A stretch of DNA of 64,000 bases from Schauerella aestuarii (lineage in GTDB: Bacteria > Pseudomonadota > Gammaproteobacteria > Burkholderiales > Burkholderiaceae_B): positions 434,001 through 498,000 of the forward strand of contig NZ_SIZW01000042.1 of NCBI RefSeq assembly GCF_009866805.1, written 5' to 3'. Position 1 is the stretch's first letter. Each line of letters begins with the position of its first letter. Made by a program: the position numbers and the translations under genes. Positions 1 through 8,581 of this stretch are shown piece by piece. Under the pieces are notes generated by a model, which ran no database searches, had not been told where the DNA came from, and was given only the letters and a program-made list of their open reading frames with translations.

Positions 1-725
1 GGCCACGGCCCGCGCAGCAGGCGCGACGCGCCATGCCGCGAAGCAGGCGGTGCGGTTTCCAGGCTGCCGTGACGCCGTTTTTCCCATGCCATGGTGAAGG
101 CGGCGATCGCCGCAAACAATGCCAGCGAAATTGCGATGCCCCACACGGGACCCACGGACGAGACCAACGACAGCGGCGGCAATGACGGCAGCGCCACCCA
201 CCAGTCGAAATGCACGGTGGCGAGCACGGAGCCGATGACGAAGAAGAGCAGGGTGACGAGCATGCGGGCATTGCCGCCGCCCGCCGTGAACAACGTACCC
301 GAGGCGCAGCCGCCGCCCAATTGCATGCCGATGCCGAACATGAAGGCGCCCACGATGACGCCTACGCCGGCTGGCGCCACCAGGCCGCGAACCTCCTGAC
401 CCCACAAGACGCCGTTGGCCAGCGCCGGAAAAAACAGCACGACCGCAATCGCGAGCAATATCATCTGCACGCGCAGGCCGCGGCCACGCCCATCCATGAT
501 GAAAACACGCCACGCCGATGTAAACCCGAAGGCGGCGTGATAGAGCGAGATGCCGAGTGCACCGCCGACGAGGAAGAGGGCGCCATGGCGTACGCCGTAG
601 GCCATCCCCAACCATAAGGTGCCGACGATGAGGAGCACGAGCGCGCCGAACCCGGGCATGCCGGGCGATGGATTCGGCGGCGACGCCGTGGGCGGGGAAG
701 AAAGGGGGGTGCTGGCAGTATTCAT
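1..725 (-). CDS. YeeE/YedE family inner-membrane transporter (partial)
   Basis: The reverse strand reads MNTASTPLSSPP and then several hydrophobic segments without a stop to the window edge, so the C-terminus is missing (241 codons visible). The signature GMQLGGGCASGTLF is the conserved pore motif of the YeeE/YedE (DUF395) family, some members of which import thiosulfate and related sulfur compounds. The start is the ATG at 723-725. It begins 7 bases after the DUF3820 gene on the same strand, so the two are probably co-transcribed. Family assignment is secure; the sulfur substrate is inferred from the family. Confidence 0.85.
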   Translation of the reverse strand, partial: MNTASTPLSSPPTASPPNPSPGMPGFGALVLLIVGTLWLGMAYGVRHGALFLVGGALGISLYHAAFGFTSAWRVFIMDGRGRGLRVQMILLAIAVVLFFPALANGVLWGQEVRGLVAPAGVGVIVGAFMFGIGMQLGGGCASGTLFTAGGGNARMLVTLLFFVIGSVLATVHFDWWVALPSLPPLSLVSSVGPVWGIAISLALFAAIAAFTMAWEKRRHGSLETAPPASRHGASRLLRGPW

Positions 726-732
726 GGCAGGG

Positions 733-966
733 TCAGGCTTCGTAAGGCGGGCGATTCGGGTCGCGGAGCGGATTCAACAGCGGCTTCAGACCATTGTGGT
801 CGATCTCGCGCATCAATTCCAACAAGCGGCCAATCTCGCCCGGCGGAAACCCTTCGCGGGCAAACCAGTGCAGATAGGTGGCCGGCAGGTCGGCGATCAG
901 TCGGCCCTGGTAGCGCCCATAGGGCATTTCCATGGTGACGAGCTTTTGAAGGTCTTCAGGGTTCAT
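733..966 (-). CDS. DUF3820 family protein
   Basis: A 77-residue protein starting MNPEDLQKLV, with MPYGRYQGRLIADLPATYL near the N-terminus and a C-terminal NGLKPLLNPLR. This is the typical pattern of the DUF3820 family (also called putative quorum-sensing-regulated virulence factor). The family's molecular function is unknown to me. The ATG at 966 is preferred over a TTG at 987 because homologues begin MNPEDL; neither has a clear ribosome binding site. It lies directly upstream of the YeeE/YedE transporter. Confidence 0.75.
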   Translation of the reverse strand: MNPEDLQKLVTMEMPYGRYQGRLIADLPATYLHWFAREGFPPGEIGRLLELMREIDHNGLKPLLNPLRDPNRPPYEA

Positions 967-1113
967 TGCGTGGACGTCGACGTGCAAACCCGATATTTAA
1001 ACAGGTATCGTTCGTTGTCCCCAGCATGAGACCGCGATCACGCGGCGGGCCGGCAGGATCCCACGACACACGCCGGCGCGATGCGCACGGCCGGCGCACG
1101 AGGAGACACCATT

Positions 1114-2118
1114 TTGACCACATCCCCGCGATGGACGACCCGTCCCGACGGATCGAATTGGGGCGATTTCGGCCCGGACGATCGATTGGGCACCCTCAAC
1201 CATCTTCAGGCCGAGCAACGCCTGCGCGCGGCGTGCGAGATTAGAGAAGGACTCTCTTTTTCGCTGAGCCTGCCGCTGAATGTGCCGCATGCGCCGGTGC
1301 TCAATCCGCGCCGCAAGGGTCCGGTCATTCGCGCTGCCGAGAAAAATGGCGTGCCCATGTACCGGTATCCCCTGGCCAACGACGTTCCTGGCGCAACCGA
1401 TGTGATCAGCGACGATAGCGTGACGTTGTCGCCCCAGTACTCGACGCAATGGGACGCGTTGGGACATGTGGGCGCGCTTTTCGATCCTCATGGGACTGAC
1501 CGGCCCATGCCCACGGGGTACAACGGCTTCACGGTGAGCCTGCCGCACGACGACGGTTTCCAGGGCACAGCGGAATTATCCATTGCGCCGATGGCGATGC
1601 ACGGCATTCAGGGCCGGGGCGTGATGGTCGATCTGCGCGCGCATTTCGGCGATGCGCGCCGCCAGGTGACGCTGAAGGATCTGCAGCAGGTCATGGCGGC
1701 CGACAACATCGAGGTTTATCCGGGCGATGTGCTGTGTTTGCACACGGGCCTGGCCGACCTTGCCCTCACATTGGGCCCAGACGACCAGGAGCAACTGCGC
1801 ACGCGTTGCTGCGTGCTGGATGGTCGCGACGCCGACTTGCTGGCGTGGATCAAGCACAGCAGGATCGCCGCCATCGCGGCCGACAACCATGCGGTCGAAC
1901 AACGCAACCACACGTTGGACATGGCGCGCGGCCCGCTGCTGCCGTTGCACGAGCAGTGCCTCTTCAAACTCGGCCTGCCGCTGGGCGAGCTCTGGCATCT
2001 GACGCCTCTGGCCGCGTGGCTGAGGGCCAATGACCGCCATGCGTTCTTCCTGACCGCTGCCCCCCTGCATCTACCGGGGTTGGTCGGCGCACCGGTCAAT
2101 CCGATCGCCACCGTCTGA
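1114..2118 (+). CDS. cyclase family protein (kynurenine-formamidase-like fold)
   Basis: A protein of about 334 residues of the metal-dependent cyclase/hydrolase family (Pfam Cyclase) that includes KynB. The motif STQWDALGHVG, about a third of the way in, replaces the usual HxGTHxDxPxH metal site with the Q-W-D-x-x-G-H variant of the longer subfamily; DNHAVEQ lies further on. The TTG at 1114 is chosen because AGGAG (1101-1105) precedes it by 8 bases; an in-frame ATG at 1081 has no such site. A Bug receptor and a carboxymuconolactone decarboxylase follow, suggesting hydrolysis of an amide or lactone of an imported acid. The substrate is unknown. Confidence 0.8.
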   Translation: MTTSPRWTTRPDGSNWGDFGPDDRLGTLNHLQAEQRLRAACEIREGLSFSLSLPLNVPHAPVLNPRRKGPVIRAAEKNGVPMYRYPLANDVPGATDVISDDSVTLSPQYSTQWDALGHVGALFDPHGTDRPMPTGYNGFTVSLPHDDGFQGTAELSIAPMAMHGIQGRGVMVDLRAHFGDARRQVTLKDLQQVMAADNIEVYPGDVLCLHTGLADLALTLGPDDQEQLRTRCCVLDGRDADLLAWIKHSRIAAIAADNHAVEQRNHTLDMARGPLLPLHEQCLFKLGLPLGELWHLTPLAAWLRANDRHAFFLTAAPLHLPGLVGAPVNPIATV

Positions 2119-2172
2119 TATGCCAACCCCCTCATCAACGACAACAATCCCCAAGGGATGTGGAGACCAAAC

Positions 2173-3144
2173 ATGACACACAACACGATGCTGCGAACGT
2201 GCGCAGGTGCACTTGCTTTGATGGGTGCCGCCGCGTACGCGAACGCGGCCGACTATCCCAGTCAGCCCATTACGGTGGTGGTGCCGTATTCGGCCGGCGG
2301 CGGTGCCGACAATGCGGCGCGCATCATTGCGCAAGGCATGGGCGAGGCATCCGGGCAAAGCGTGGTGATCGAAAACAAGGGCGGGGCCAGTGGCTCCATC
2401 GGCGCCGCTGCCGTGGCGCGGGCCGCGCCGGATGGCTACACGGTGTTGTTCGACGCCTCTGCCTTCGCCATCAACCCGGTCTTGCGCAAGTTGCCCTACG
2501 ACGCCAGGAAGGACTTCATTCCCGTGTCGCAAGCGGTGAGTGTGCCCAATATCCTCGTCGTCGCGCCGAATTCGCCCTTCACGTCATTGCCCGATGTCCT
2601 GAAAGCAGCCAAGCAAAGCCCCGGCAAATACACCTTTGCATCGTATGGCCCGGGAAGTCTGGCCCAGATGGCCGCGGAACTGCTGAAGAAGGATGCCGAC
2701 ATCGATCTGGTGCACATTCCGTACAAGGGTGGTGCGCCCGCGATCGTGGATGTAATGGGCGGTCAGGTCGACATGTATTTTGCGAACGCCGCGTCGAGCC
2801 TGAACTATGTGGCCGGCAACAAACTGCGCGCACTCGCCGTGTCCTCGGCCAAACGCATGCCTGAACTGCCTGAAGTGCCCACGGTGACCGAAGCGGGCAT
2901 CAAGAACTTCGACGTTGTCGAATGGAACGGTTTTTTCCTGCCGGCCGGCACCCCGCCCGACGTCGTCGCCAAGCTGCAAGCATTGATCCAAAAGACGCTG
3001 GCGCGTGCCGACACAAAGGAGAAACTTGCCAAACTGGGGCTGACGCCCGTCGGCAGTTCCTCGGCCGCGTTCGCCGCCTTCGTGGAGGCGGAGCAGTCGC
3101 GTTGGGCCGATGTCGTGCGCGCCAACAACATCACCGCAAACTGA
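2173..3144 (+). CDS. Bug/TctC family TTT periplasmic substrate-binding protein (1 of 7)
   Basis: A 323-residue secreted receptor. The signal peptide ends near AAYANA, followed by DYPSQPITVVVPYSAGGGAD, the Bug family N-terminal strand and ligand loop. Later come VIENKGGASGSIG, DGYTVLF and VHIPYKGGAPA, all typical. Bug proteins bind carboxylates or amides in the periplasm and deliver them to TctA/TctB membrane partners, which are not encoded in this window. The start at 2173 has GGAG at 2162-2165. It follows the cyclase by about 50 bases and precedes the carboxymuconolactone decarboxylase, so it probably captures the substrate of that pathway. Confidence 0.93.
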   Translation: MTHNTMLRTCAGALALMGAAAYANAADYPSQPITVVVPYSAGGGADNAARIIAQGMGEASGQSVVIENKGGASGSIGAAAVARAAPDGYTVLFDASAFAINPVLRKLPYDARKDFIPVSQAVSVPNILVVAPNSPFTSLPDVLKAAKQSPGKYTFASYGPGSLAQMAAELLKKDADIDLVHIPYKGGAPAIVDVMGGQVDMYFANAASSLNYVAGNKLRALAVSSAKRMPELPEVPTVTEAGIKNFDVVEWNGFFLPAGTPPDVVAKLQALIQKTLARADTKEKLAKLGLTPVGSSSAAFAAFVEAEQSRWADVVRANNITAN

Positions 3145-3264
3145 AACCCCGATATCCATGCGGCCCACGCCCACACATGCTGACGCACCACCAGCGTGCC
3201 CGCCGGTGTGGGCGCTCGCGCCATCAGGCGCACCGGGCGTGGGCCGCGCTTCAGGAGAACGACC

Positions 3265-3711
3265 ATGAGCCGTACCGACGATTTCGAACAAGGGCTGGGT
3301 AACCGGCGCGCCGTGCTCGGCGATGCGTGGGTGGAGCGATCGCTGTCGCGCGCCACCACCTTCACCGCCGAGTATCAAAATTTGATCACGCGCTACGCGT
3401 GGAACGACATCTGGAGCCGCCCGGGCCTGGAACGCAAGACGCGCCGGATGATGGTATTGAGCGTCACGCTTGCTTTGGCACGCTGGGAAGAATTCGAACT
3501 GCACGCGCGCGCGGGCTTGCTTGCGCAGGACGATTCCCGCATTACACCGGACGAACTGAAAGAGGTGTTGCTTCAGAACGCCATCTACGCCGGCGTGCCG
3601 GCCGCAAATACGGCCTTCAACCTGGCGCAAAACATTCTGCGCGAGGTGGCCGACGAGATCGGATACCGGCTGGAGAGCGCCTCACCTGCGGATGCCGACC
3701 CGCTGCGTTGA
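3265..3711 (+). CDS. carboxymuconolactone decarboxylase family protein
   Basis: A 148-residue protein resembling PcaC. It shows DFEQGLGNRRAVLGDAWVERS near the N-terminus, then YAWNDIWSRPGL, RRMMVLSVTLALARWEEFELH and the C-terminal NAIYAGVPAANTAF. PcaC decarboxylates 4-carboxymuconolactone in the protocatechuate pathway, but this family is broad and no other pca gene is present here. The start has AGGAG at 3253-3257. As third gene after a cyclase and a Bug receptor it probably acts in the same acid-degradation pathway. Confidence 0.85.
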   Translation: MSRTDDFEQGLGNRRAVLGDAWVERSLSRATTFTAEYQNLITRYAWNDIWSRPGLERKTRRMMVLSVTLALARWEEFELHARAGLLAQDDSRITPDELKEVLLQNAIYAGVPAANTAFNLAQNILREVADEIGYRLESASPADADPLR

Positions 3712-3715
3712 ACGG

Positions 3716-4801
3716 TCAACCCACGGCTTCCCGCTGCAGCAGTTCGCGTTTACGCTCCACGCCCCAGCGGTAGCCTGAAAGATCGCCGTCCCGGCGCACC
3801 ACCCGATGGCAGGGGATTGCCACAGCCAGCCGGTTGGCCGCGCAGGCTTGTGCCACCGCCCGCACGGCTTTTGGCTGGCCGATGCGCTGCGCAATATCGG
3901 TATAACTCGCCGTTTGTCCTGGTGGAATATCGCGCAACGCCTGCCACACCCGCTCTTGGAAAGCGGTGCCGCGCACGTCCAGAGGCAAATTCAGGCCGAT
4001 CGACGGCGCCTCGATGAAACCTACGACCTCGGCGATCAACTGCTCGAATGCGGCGTCGCCACCGATCAGGCGGGCGCGAGGAAACTGATCCTGCAGATTG
4101 CGCACCAACGCGTCTGGCTCTGGCCCCAGAAAAATGGCGCAGATGCCGCGCTGACTTTGCGCCACCAGGATTGCCCCGAGGCTGCATTGGCCCACGGCAA
4201 AACGAATCTCGGCATTGCGCCCGCCGTTACGGTAATCCCGCGCGGGCATGCCCAGCAGTGCCTGGGACGTTTCGTAGAAACGGCTGTTGGAATTGAACCC
4301 CGCTTCGTAGATCGCGTCCGTGATGGTGCCGCTGGCGGCCGCCAGCTCATCGCGCATCCGGCGCGCGCGGGCAGCATTCGCATACGCTTTGGGCGTGACG
4401 CCGGTTTCGGCCTTGAAGACCCGATGAAAGTGAAACGTGCTCATGCCGGCCTGCGCGGCCAGATCGTCAAGATTGGGCAGCGTCGTCGCGGTGTCGATCG
4501 CCCGGCATGCGTGCGCCACGAGCGCAGCGCGTTTGGCGGCCGACGCGGTTTGGTCCGCATCGGCTCGACGACTGGGACGAAAACCGGCGTGTTCGGCGGC
4601 AGTCGCGGTATCGAAGAACACCACATTCTCGCGCCTGGGCAGGCGCGCCGACGCGCTGGGGCGGCAGTACACCCCGGTGGTTTTCACGGCATAGACGAAT
4701 GCCTCGTCCGCAGCGGCATCCCGCGTCATCACGGCATGCCAGCGGGCGTCGTCGTCAGCGAAAGGGGGGTGTGCAGCGAGGGCGGGAGAGGTCGTCAACA
4801 T
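3716..4801 (-). CDS. ada: Ada-like AraC regulator / O6-methylguanine-DNA methyltransferase with degenerate N-terminal zinc site
   Basis: Domain order from the N-terminus: Ada zinc domain (about residues 20-85), AraC-type helix-turn-helix (about 95-190), ribonuclease-like and methyltransferase domain (about 195-361). The methyltransferase active site PCHRVVRRDGDLSGYRWG (Cys331) is intact, so repair of O6-methylguanine is expected. In the N-terminal domain TTGVYCRPS keeps the Cys equivalent to E. coli Cys38 (here Cys46), but the other three zinc cysteines are replaced by Ala50, Ser77 and Ala80. Methylphosphotriester sensing is therefore doubtful. A GTG at 4834 would add 11 residues. It is convergent with the decarboxylase gene. 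Confidence 0.88.
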   Translation of the reverse strand: MLTTSPALAAHPPFADDDARWHAVMTRDAAADEAFVYAVKTTGVYCRPSASARLPRRENVVFFDTATAAEHAGFRPSRRADADQTASAAKRAALVAHACRAIDTATTLPNLDDLAAQAGMSTFHFHRVFKAETGVTPKAYANAARARRMRDELAAASGTITDAIYEAGFNSNSRFYETSQALLGMPARDYRNGGRNAEIRFAVGQCSLGAILVAQSQRGICAIFLGPEPDALVRNLQDQFPRARLIGGDAAFEQLIAEVVGFIEAPSIGLNLPLDVRGTAFQERVWQALRDIPPGQTASYTDIAQRIGQPKAVRAVAQACAANRLAVAIPCHRVVRRDGDLSGYRWGVERKRELLQREAVG

Positions 4802-4948
4802 GATGGTCTGGAAAGAAAGCGCCGATGCGGCCACTTTAAGGCGAGCCGGTCATCAAGAAAAATTCGTTTCTTGCGATCGAACTATGCCGGTTCAGCACCG
4901 CATTTTCTTCTACTATCGTAGTCATCAAGCATGCGATGAGGAAGTGCC

Positions 4949-5719
4949 GTGAATTTCGTGTTTCGTGGGGATGAACTGCTGGTCGATGAAACGTCCAGCA
5001 CATTGCCGGATGACGGCATTTTCCACACCGCAGGCGTACCCGCCGTCCAGGCACAGTCGCTCTGGCTGAAATCACACAAACCCGGCCGTACCGCTTTTGT
5101 GTCACGCGCAAGCGATGCGCCGCAAGGGTTTGCGTTCAAGAAACTGCGTTCGCTGTTCGGCGTACTCGACGATGCCGATATGGCCCTGGCGGGTCGCGCG
5201 TTCCAAATCGCCGAGTGGGCGCGCACGCATCGCTACTGCGGCGCCTGTGCCACCGCCACGATCCAGTCGGAGACCGAATTTTGCATGCGATGCCCGCAGT
5301 GCAGATTATCCGCTTATCCGCGGATTTCACCGGCCATGATGGTGCTGATCAAAAAGGGCGACCAGATTCTGCTCGCCAAGCACACGGGTTCGCCCACCGC
5401 GCGCCATACGGCGCTCGCAGGCTTCGTCGAAGTGGGGGAGAGCATCGAGCAAACCGTGCATCGCGAGGTGTTCGAAGAGGTGGGCCTGCGGGTGCATAAC
5501 CTGCAATACTTCGGCAGCCAGCCGTGGCCGTTTCCGCATTCGCTGATGGTGGCCTTCACTGCGGAGTATCTGAGCGGTGAGATTGCGGTGCAGGAAGACG
5601 AAATCGCGGAGGCGCGGTGGTTCGGGCCGCACGATACATTGCCTGACATTGCCGGTCGCATTTCAATTGCCGGCTTGTTGATTCGGGCTAATTTGCCGGG
5701 CGGCTCGGCCCAACGCTAA
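4949..5719 (+). CDS. nudC: NAD(+) diphosphatase / RNA deNADding Nudix hydrolase
   Basis: A 256-residue protein with the full NudC architecture. A zinc ribbon has Cys97/Cys100 and Cys115/Cys118. YPRISPAMMVLI opens the Nudix domain, the Nudix box runs from GFVEVGESIEQ to REVFEEVG (about 158-180), and SQPWPFPHSLM (190-200) is the motif that separates NudC from other Nudix enzymes. It cleaves NAD(H) to NMN and AMP and removes NAD caps from RNA in E. coli. The start is GTG 4949 preceded by GAGGAA. It is a single gene, divergent from ada, and its last four bases overlap the opposite small gene. Confidence 0.93.
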   Translation: MNFVFRGDELLVDETSSTLPDDGIFHTAGVPAVQAQSLWLKSHKPGRTAFVSRASDAPQGFAFKKLRSLFGVLDDADMALAGRAFQIAEWARTHRYCGACATATIQSETEFCMRCPQCRLSAYPRISPAMMVLIKKGDQILLAKHTGSPTARHTALAGFVEVGESIEQTVHREVFEEVGLRVHNLQYFGSQPWPFPHSLMVAFTAEYLSGEIAVQEDEIAEARWFGPHDTLPDIAGRISIAGLLIRANLPGGSAQR

Positions 5720-5928
5720 GCGCAGCGCCGCAGCGGCACCCGCCGAACCGCGGCGGCATTCTTTTCGATGGCGTCTTCCACGACTTCACGCGCATGACGC
5801 AATTCGTAAGCAGCCTGGGCGTAGGCGGCGTAATCGCGCGACGCCAGGGGTTTGGTCGCATCGTCCGCTAGCGCCTGATATCGCTCACTGGCTTTCTGAA
5901 GGTTCGAGAGCGCATTCTCCAACTTCAT
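5716..5928 (-). CDS. small hypothetical protein, helical
   Basis: A 70-residue protein beginning MKLENALSNLQKASERYQAL. It is rich in Ala, Glu, Lys and Arg with heptad-like spacing, so a helical hairpin or short coiled coil is likely. It has no signal peptide or membrane segment. The ATG at 5928 sits 5 bases after AGGAG; a second ATG at 5931 is too close to that site. It overlaps the end of nudC by four bases, tail to tail. I do not recognise the family. Confidence 0.6.
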   Translation of the reverse strand: MKLENALSNLQKASERYQALADDATKPLASRDYAAYAQAAYELRHAREVVEDAIEKNAAAVRRVPLRRCA

Positions 5929-6063
5929 CATTGCTCCTAAGTGCTTGCAGGCGCACATGCGCCGGCTCCTCAGGACATACGCGCGGCGTCCGCCTTTGGA
6001 TGCGATAAAAAGGTAACGGGATGCACCCAAATTTGCGAAGATCTAAACAAATGACAGAGGTTA

Positions 6064-6834
6064 TCAGCGCTTTTGTGGATGATGGGCACTGTATGCTGCA
6101 ACATCCTTGACCAGGGGCGGCAATGCCAGTGCCAACAGGATTGCCGCCAGTGGCACCACGCAAATAAATCCGAACGATTGAAACCCGACTGCGCCCACGA
6201 GACCTCCCACCACAAACATCACGATCAAACCGGTGCTGGTGCGCAGGCGTTGGGTGTCATGCCGAACCACAGGGTGTGCACCCTTATCGGCGGCACGGTT
6301 CCAATACAGCAACTTGCCCAGCTCCATGCCCAGATCGGTGATGTTGCCCGTCATGTGGGTCGTGCGAATGCCGCCCTTCGACGTTTTCGACCCCACGGCG
6401 TTCTGCAACCCCATGATGAAGCACAGGAGCAGCACCGTGGTGGGTACGGCGAATGGCGTATTCCAAGACAGGGTGATGGCACCCGCGATACCGAAAGGGA
6501 AGAGGAGCGCCGCCTCGAGCAGCAGCGGCAGGGCATAAATGCTGTGCAACCGGTGCTGCCGGCCCCAATGCACAAGCATCGTGCACACCAATGCGCCCAC
6601 CACGAACGACAGGATCGCACCCAAGGCGCCAAGCAGAATGCGCGTATCGCCCGTGACCAGACCATCGGCAAACTGCGACGCAAATCCGGTCATGTGCGAG
6701 GTATACACATGGAGCACTAGAAATCCGCCTGCATTGATTGCCCCGGCGTTGAACGCGAGCAACAAGCCGAATGCGCGATTGGTCGAGGGTGCGCGATGGC
6801 GGTTGGTGAGATAGCGGAGACGGCGCATGGGCAT
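6064..6834 (-). CDS. DUF1275 (YoaK) family inner-membrane protein
   Basis: About 256 residues with six or more hydrophobic segments. Near the N-terminus are FNAGAINAGGFLVLHVYTSHMTG (split here by topology) and later FIMGLQNAVGSKTS and RTTHMTGNITDLGMELG, the repeated HMTG signatures of DUF1275. Function is unknown. The start MPMRRLRYLTNRHRAPS follows AGAGG by 3 bases (or by 9 to a second ATG at 6828). A longer in-frame extension to 6966 lacks a convincing signal. It is a single minus-strand gene. Confidence 0.8.
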   Translation of the reverse strand: MPMRRLRYLTNRHRAPSTNRAFGLLLAFNAGAINAGGFLVLHVYTSHMTGFASQFADGLVTGDTRILLGALGAILSFVVGALVCTMLVHWGRQHRLHSIYALPLLLEAALLFPFGIAGAITLSWNTPFAVPTTVLLLCFIMGLQNAVGSKTSKGGIRTTHMTGNITDLGMELGKLLYWNRAADKGAHPVVRHDTQRLRTSTGLIVMFVVGGLVGAVGFQSFGFICVVPLAAILLALALPPLVKDVAAYSAHHPQKR

Positions 6835-7048
6835 AAACCTCTCAGCCTGGGATGAATAGAATTCTTCGAGAACTTTACATCCAGAATTGTGACCGTGCCG
6901 ATCGTGCGTTTTCCCTATGAGGTTCACCATGCAAGGCCGTGCTTTGTGACAGGCCCCGGCATTCAACGACGATGGCGCCCAAGGCCTTCGCTTGTGATCT
7001 CAAATTCGCAGGTCTAGGATGAACCGCGAATTGAAGAGGACACTTCTT

Positions 7049-7516
7049 ATGCGTAAATCATTGAATGCCATTGCAATTGCCGCCGCTACGGTGAGCTTTC
7101 TGCCCTCAGGCGTCGCGCACGCCCAATTGATGGATGCCGTCAAGGGGCAACTCGGCGGACTCGGGCAGGGGGGCACAGCGGGCAGCAGTACCAATGCATC
7201 GGGATTGGGCGGCATGTCGATGTCGTCATTGACGTCCGGCAGCATGGGCAACGTCGCCGGAGTGCTCGAATTCTGCATGAAGAACAATTATCTGAATGCG
7301 AACGCTGCCGCCGGCGTGAAGGATAAGTTGCTCGGAAAATTATCGGGTGCGACGCCTGAAGCCAAGAAGAGCGATACGGGCTACATGGCCGGATTGGGTG
7401 GCTTGCTGACCGGCAAGGACGGCCAGAATGTGGACCTGAAAGGCGGCGGATTGAAGCAGGAACTGACCAAGAAGGCCTGCGATCAGGTACTCAAGCAAGG
7501 CAAGTCGTTGATGTGA
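7049..7516 (+). CDS. DUF2501 (YjjA-like) secreted protein
   Basis: A 155-residue protein with a signal peptide (MRKSLNAIAIAAATVSFLP, cleavage after AHA). A Gly/Ser-rich linker follows, then GNVAGVLEFCMKNNYLNA and a C-terminal KKACDQVLKQGKSLM. The two cysteines and the FCMKNNYL motif are the DUF2501 hallmark. It is probably periplasmic; function unknown. GAGGA lies about 10 bases before the ATG. It stands alone, followed by a hairpin at 7522-7546. Confidence 0.8.
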   Translation: MRKSLNAIAIAAATVSFLPSGVAHAQLMDAVKGQLGGLGQGGTAGSSTNASGLGGMSMSSLTSGSMGNVAGVLEFCMKNNYLNANAAAGVKDKLLGKLSGATPEAKKSDTGYMAGLGGLLTGKDGQNVDLKGGGLKQELTKKACDQVLKQGKSLM

Positions 7517-7521
7517 TTTGG

Positions 7522-7546
7522 ACCGGCATCGGCAGCCGATGCTGGT
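7522..7546 (+). terminator. possible hairpin after the DUF2501 gene
   Basis: An 11-base stem (one G-U pair) with a 3-base loop: ACCGGCATCGG / CCGATGCTGGT. It starts five bases after the stop codon. No T-tract follows, so it may be a weak or Rho-assisted terminator or only an mRNA-stabilising stem. Confidence 0.35.
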
Positions 7547-7609
7547 GCTGTCGCATAAATCGTTGCGCAGGTTGGCGTCACTTTTTGCGTTATCTCACCG
7601 GAGCACGTC

Positions 7610-7999
7610 ATGTCATACCGTTTCGTCGCGCAGTCCTCCCTGGCATTGTTTACCGCCGGCATGCTCGCCACCAGTGCCTGGGCGCACCACGGCTGGTCCT
7701 GGGCCGACGCCGAACAGATCCAGTTATCCGGCACGGTCAAGGCCGTGCAGATCGCGCCTCCCCATCCCACAATGGATATCGAGACGCCCAATGATGGCGT
7801 CTGGCGCGTGGAGTTGGGCAATCCCTCACAAACCCAGCGATCGGGATTTGTGGAAGGGTCGGCCAAAGTGGGCGACAAGATCACCGCCACCGGCAATCGC
7901 GCCGAGGACCATGCCGAAAAACGGATGAAGGCCGTGCAGGTGACAGTAGCCGGCAAAACGTACAACATCTATCCCGAGCGGATCCAGGCCAAGCGTTAA
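7610..7999 (+). CDS. DUF6152 family secreted protein
   Basis: A 129-residue protein with a signal peptide ending near SAWA, then HHGWSWADAEQIQLSGTVKAV and LGNPSQTQRSGF, a pattern seen in DUF6152 proteins, which are predicted OB-like periplasmic domains. The sequence at the mature N-terminus (AHHGW) could bind a metal through its His residues, but this is a guess. It is followed 8 bases later by a membrane protein gene with which it is likely co-transcribed; this pairing recurs in proteobacteria. Confidence 0.7.
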   Translation: MSYRFVAQSSLALFTAGMLATSAWAHHGWSWADAEQIQLSGTVKAVQIAPPHPTMDIETPNDGVWRVELGNPSQTQRSGFVEGSAKVGDKITATGNRAEDHAEKRMKAVQVTVAGKTYNIYPERIQAKR

Positions 8000-8007
8000 A
8001 CCGGCGC

Positions 8008-8472
8008 ATGCTCGACTGGATAGGAAGTCTGCCGCCTGCCGTTTATTTGCAACGGTCGCCTAACCTGTACGTGCTGGTCAACGCGGCACACATCGCCGCC
8101 CTGGGGGTGCTGATCGGCGCGATCGTCGCGTTGGACTGCCGGGTGCTGGGTGCGGCGCGAACGCTTCCGTTTGCGGTCATGGGACCCTATCTATCGCGTA
8201 TCGCCCGCGATGGGTTGCTCGTTGCGGTCGCGACCGGCGCCTGGCTCTTTTCCGTGCGGCCGCATGAATACGTTGAAAATGCCGCCTTTTTGGTCAAGGT
8301 GGGGCTGGTTACGCTGGGTGTCTTGAATGCGGTCTGGTTGCATCGGCGCGCCGACTGGTCCCACGCCGTTGGCCAAGGCAAAATGTCGACGGCGATGCGC
8401 TTGCACGCGTCGGCCTCGCTCATGCTGTGGTTTGGCGCAGTACTCGCTGGACGGTGGATCGGTTTTCTGTAG
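8008..8472 (+). CDS. small four-helix membrane protein (DUF6644/DUF2214-like)
   Basis: A 154-residue protein with four predicted membrane segments: YVLVNAAHIAALGVLIGAIV, a segment around LLVAVATGAWLF, FLVKVGLVTLGVLNAVW and LMLWFGAVLAGRWIGFL. The His residues in the first and last segments are reminiscent of small haem-binding or copper-resistance-type membrane proteins. Start ATG 8008 lies 8 bases after the DUF6152 gene. The partner relation with the secreted protein is inferred from adjacency; function unknown. Confidence 0.65.
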   Translation: MLDWIGSLPPAVYLQRSPNLYVLVNAAHIAALGVLIGAIVALDCRVLGAARTLPFAVMGPYLSRIARDGLLVAVATGAWLFSVRPHEYVENAAFLVKVGLVTLGVLNAVWLHRRADWSHAVGQGKMSTAMRLHASASLMLWFGAVLAGRWIGFL

Positions 8473-8581
8473 CCGTCACATCACACCGCCGGGGTGCCAA
8501 AGATAGGGAACATCTGGACTGCAAGCTTTTGTCGCCTGCGTTACGCTTGACGGCAGTTCACACCACTCCCTTTGCAGCCCC

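Noticed and set aside
3265-3711. Part of a protocatechuate (pca) operon
   Set aside because: Only the decarboxylase-family gene is present; neighbours are a cyclase and a Bug receptor, so pcaC is not a safe name.
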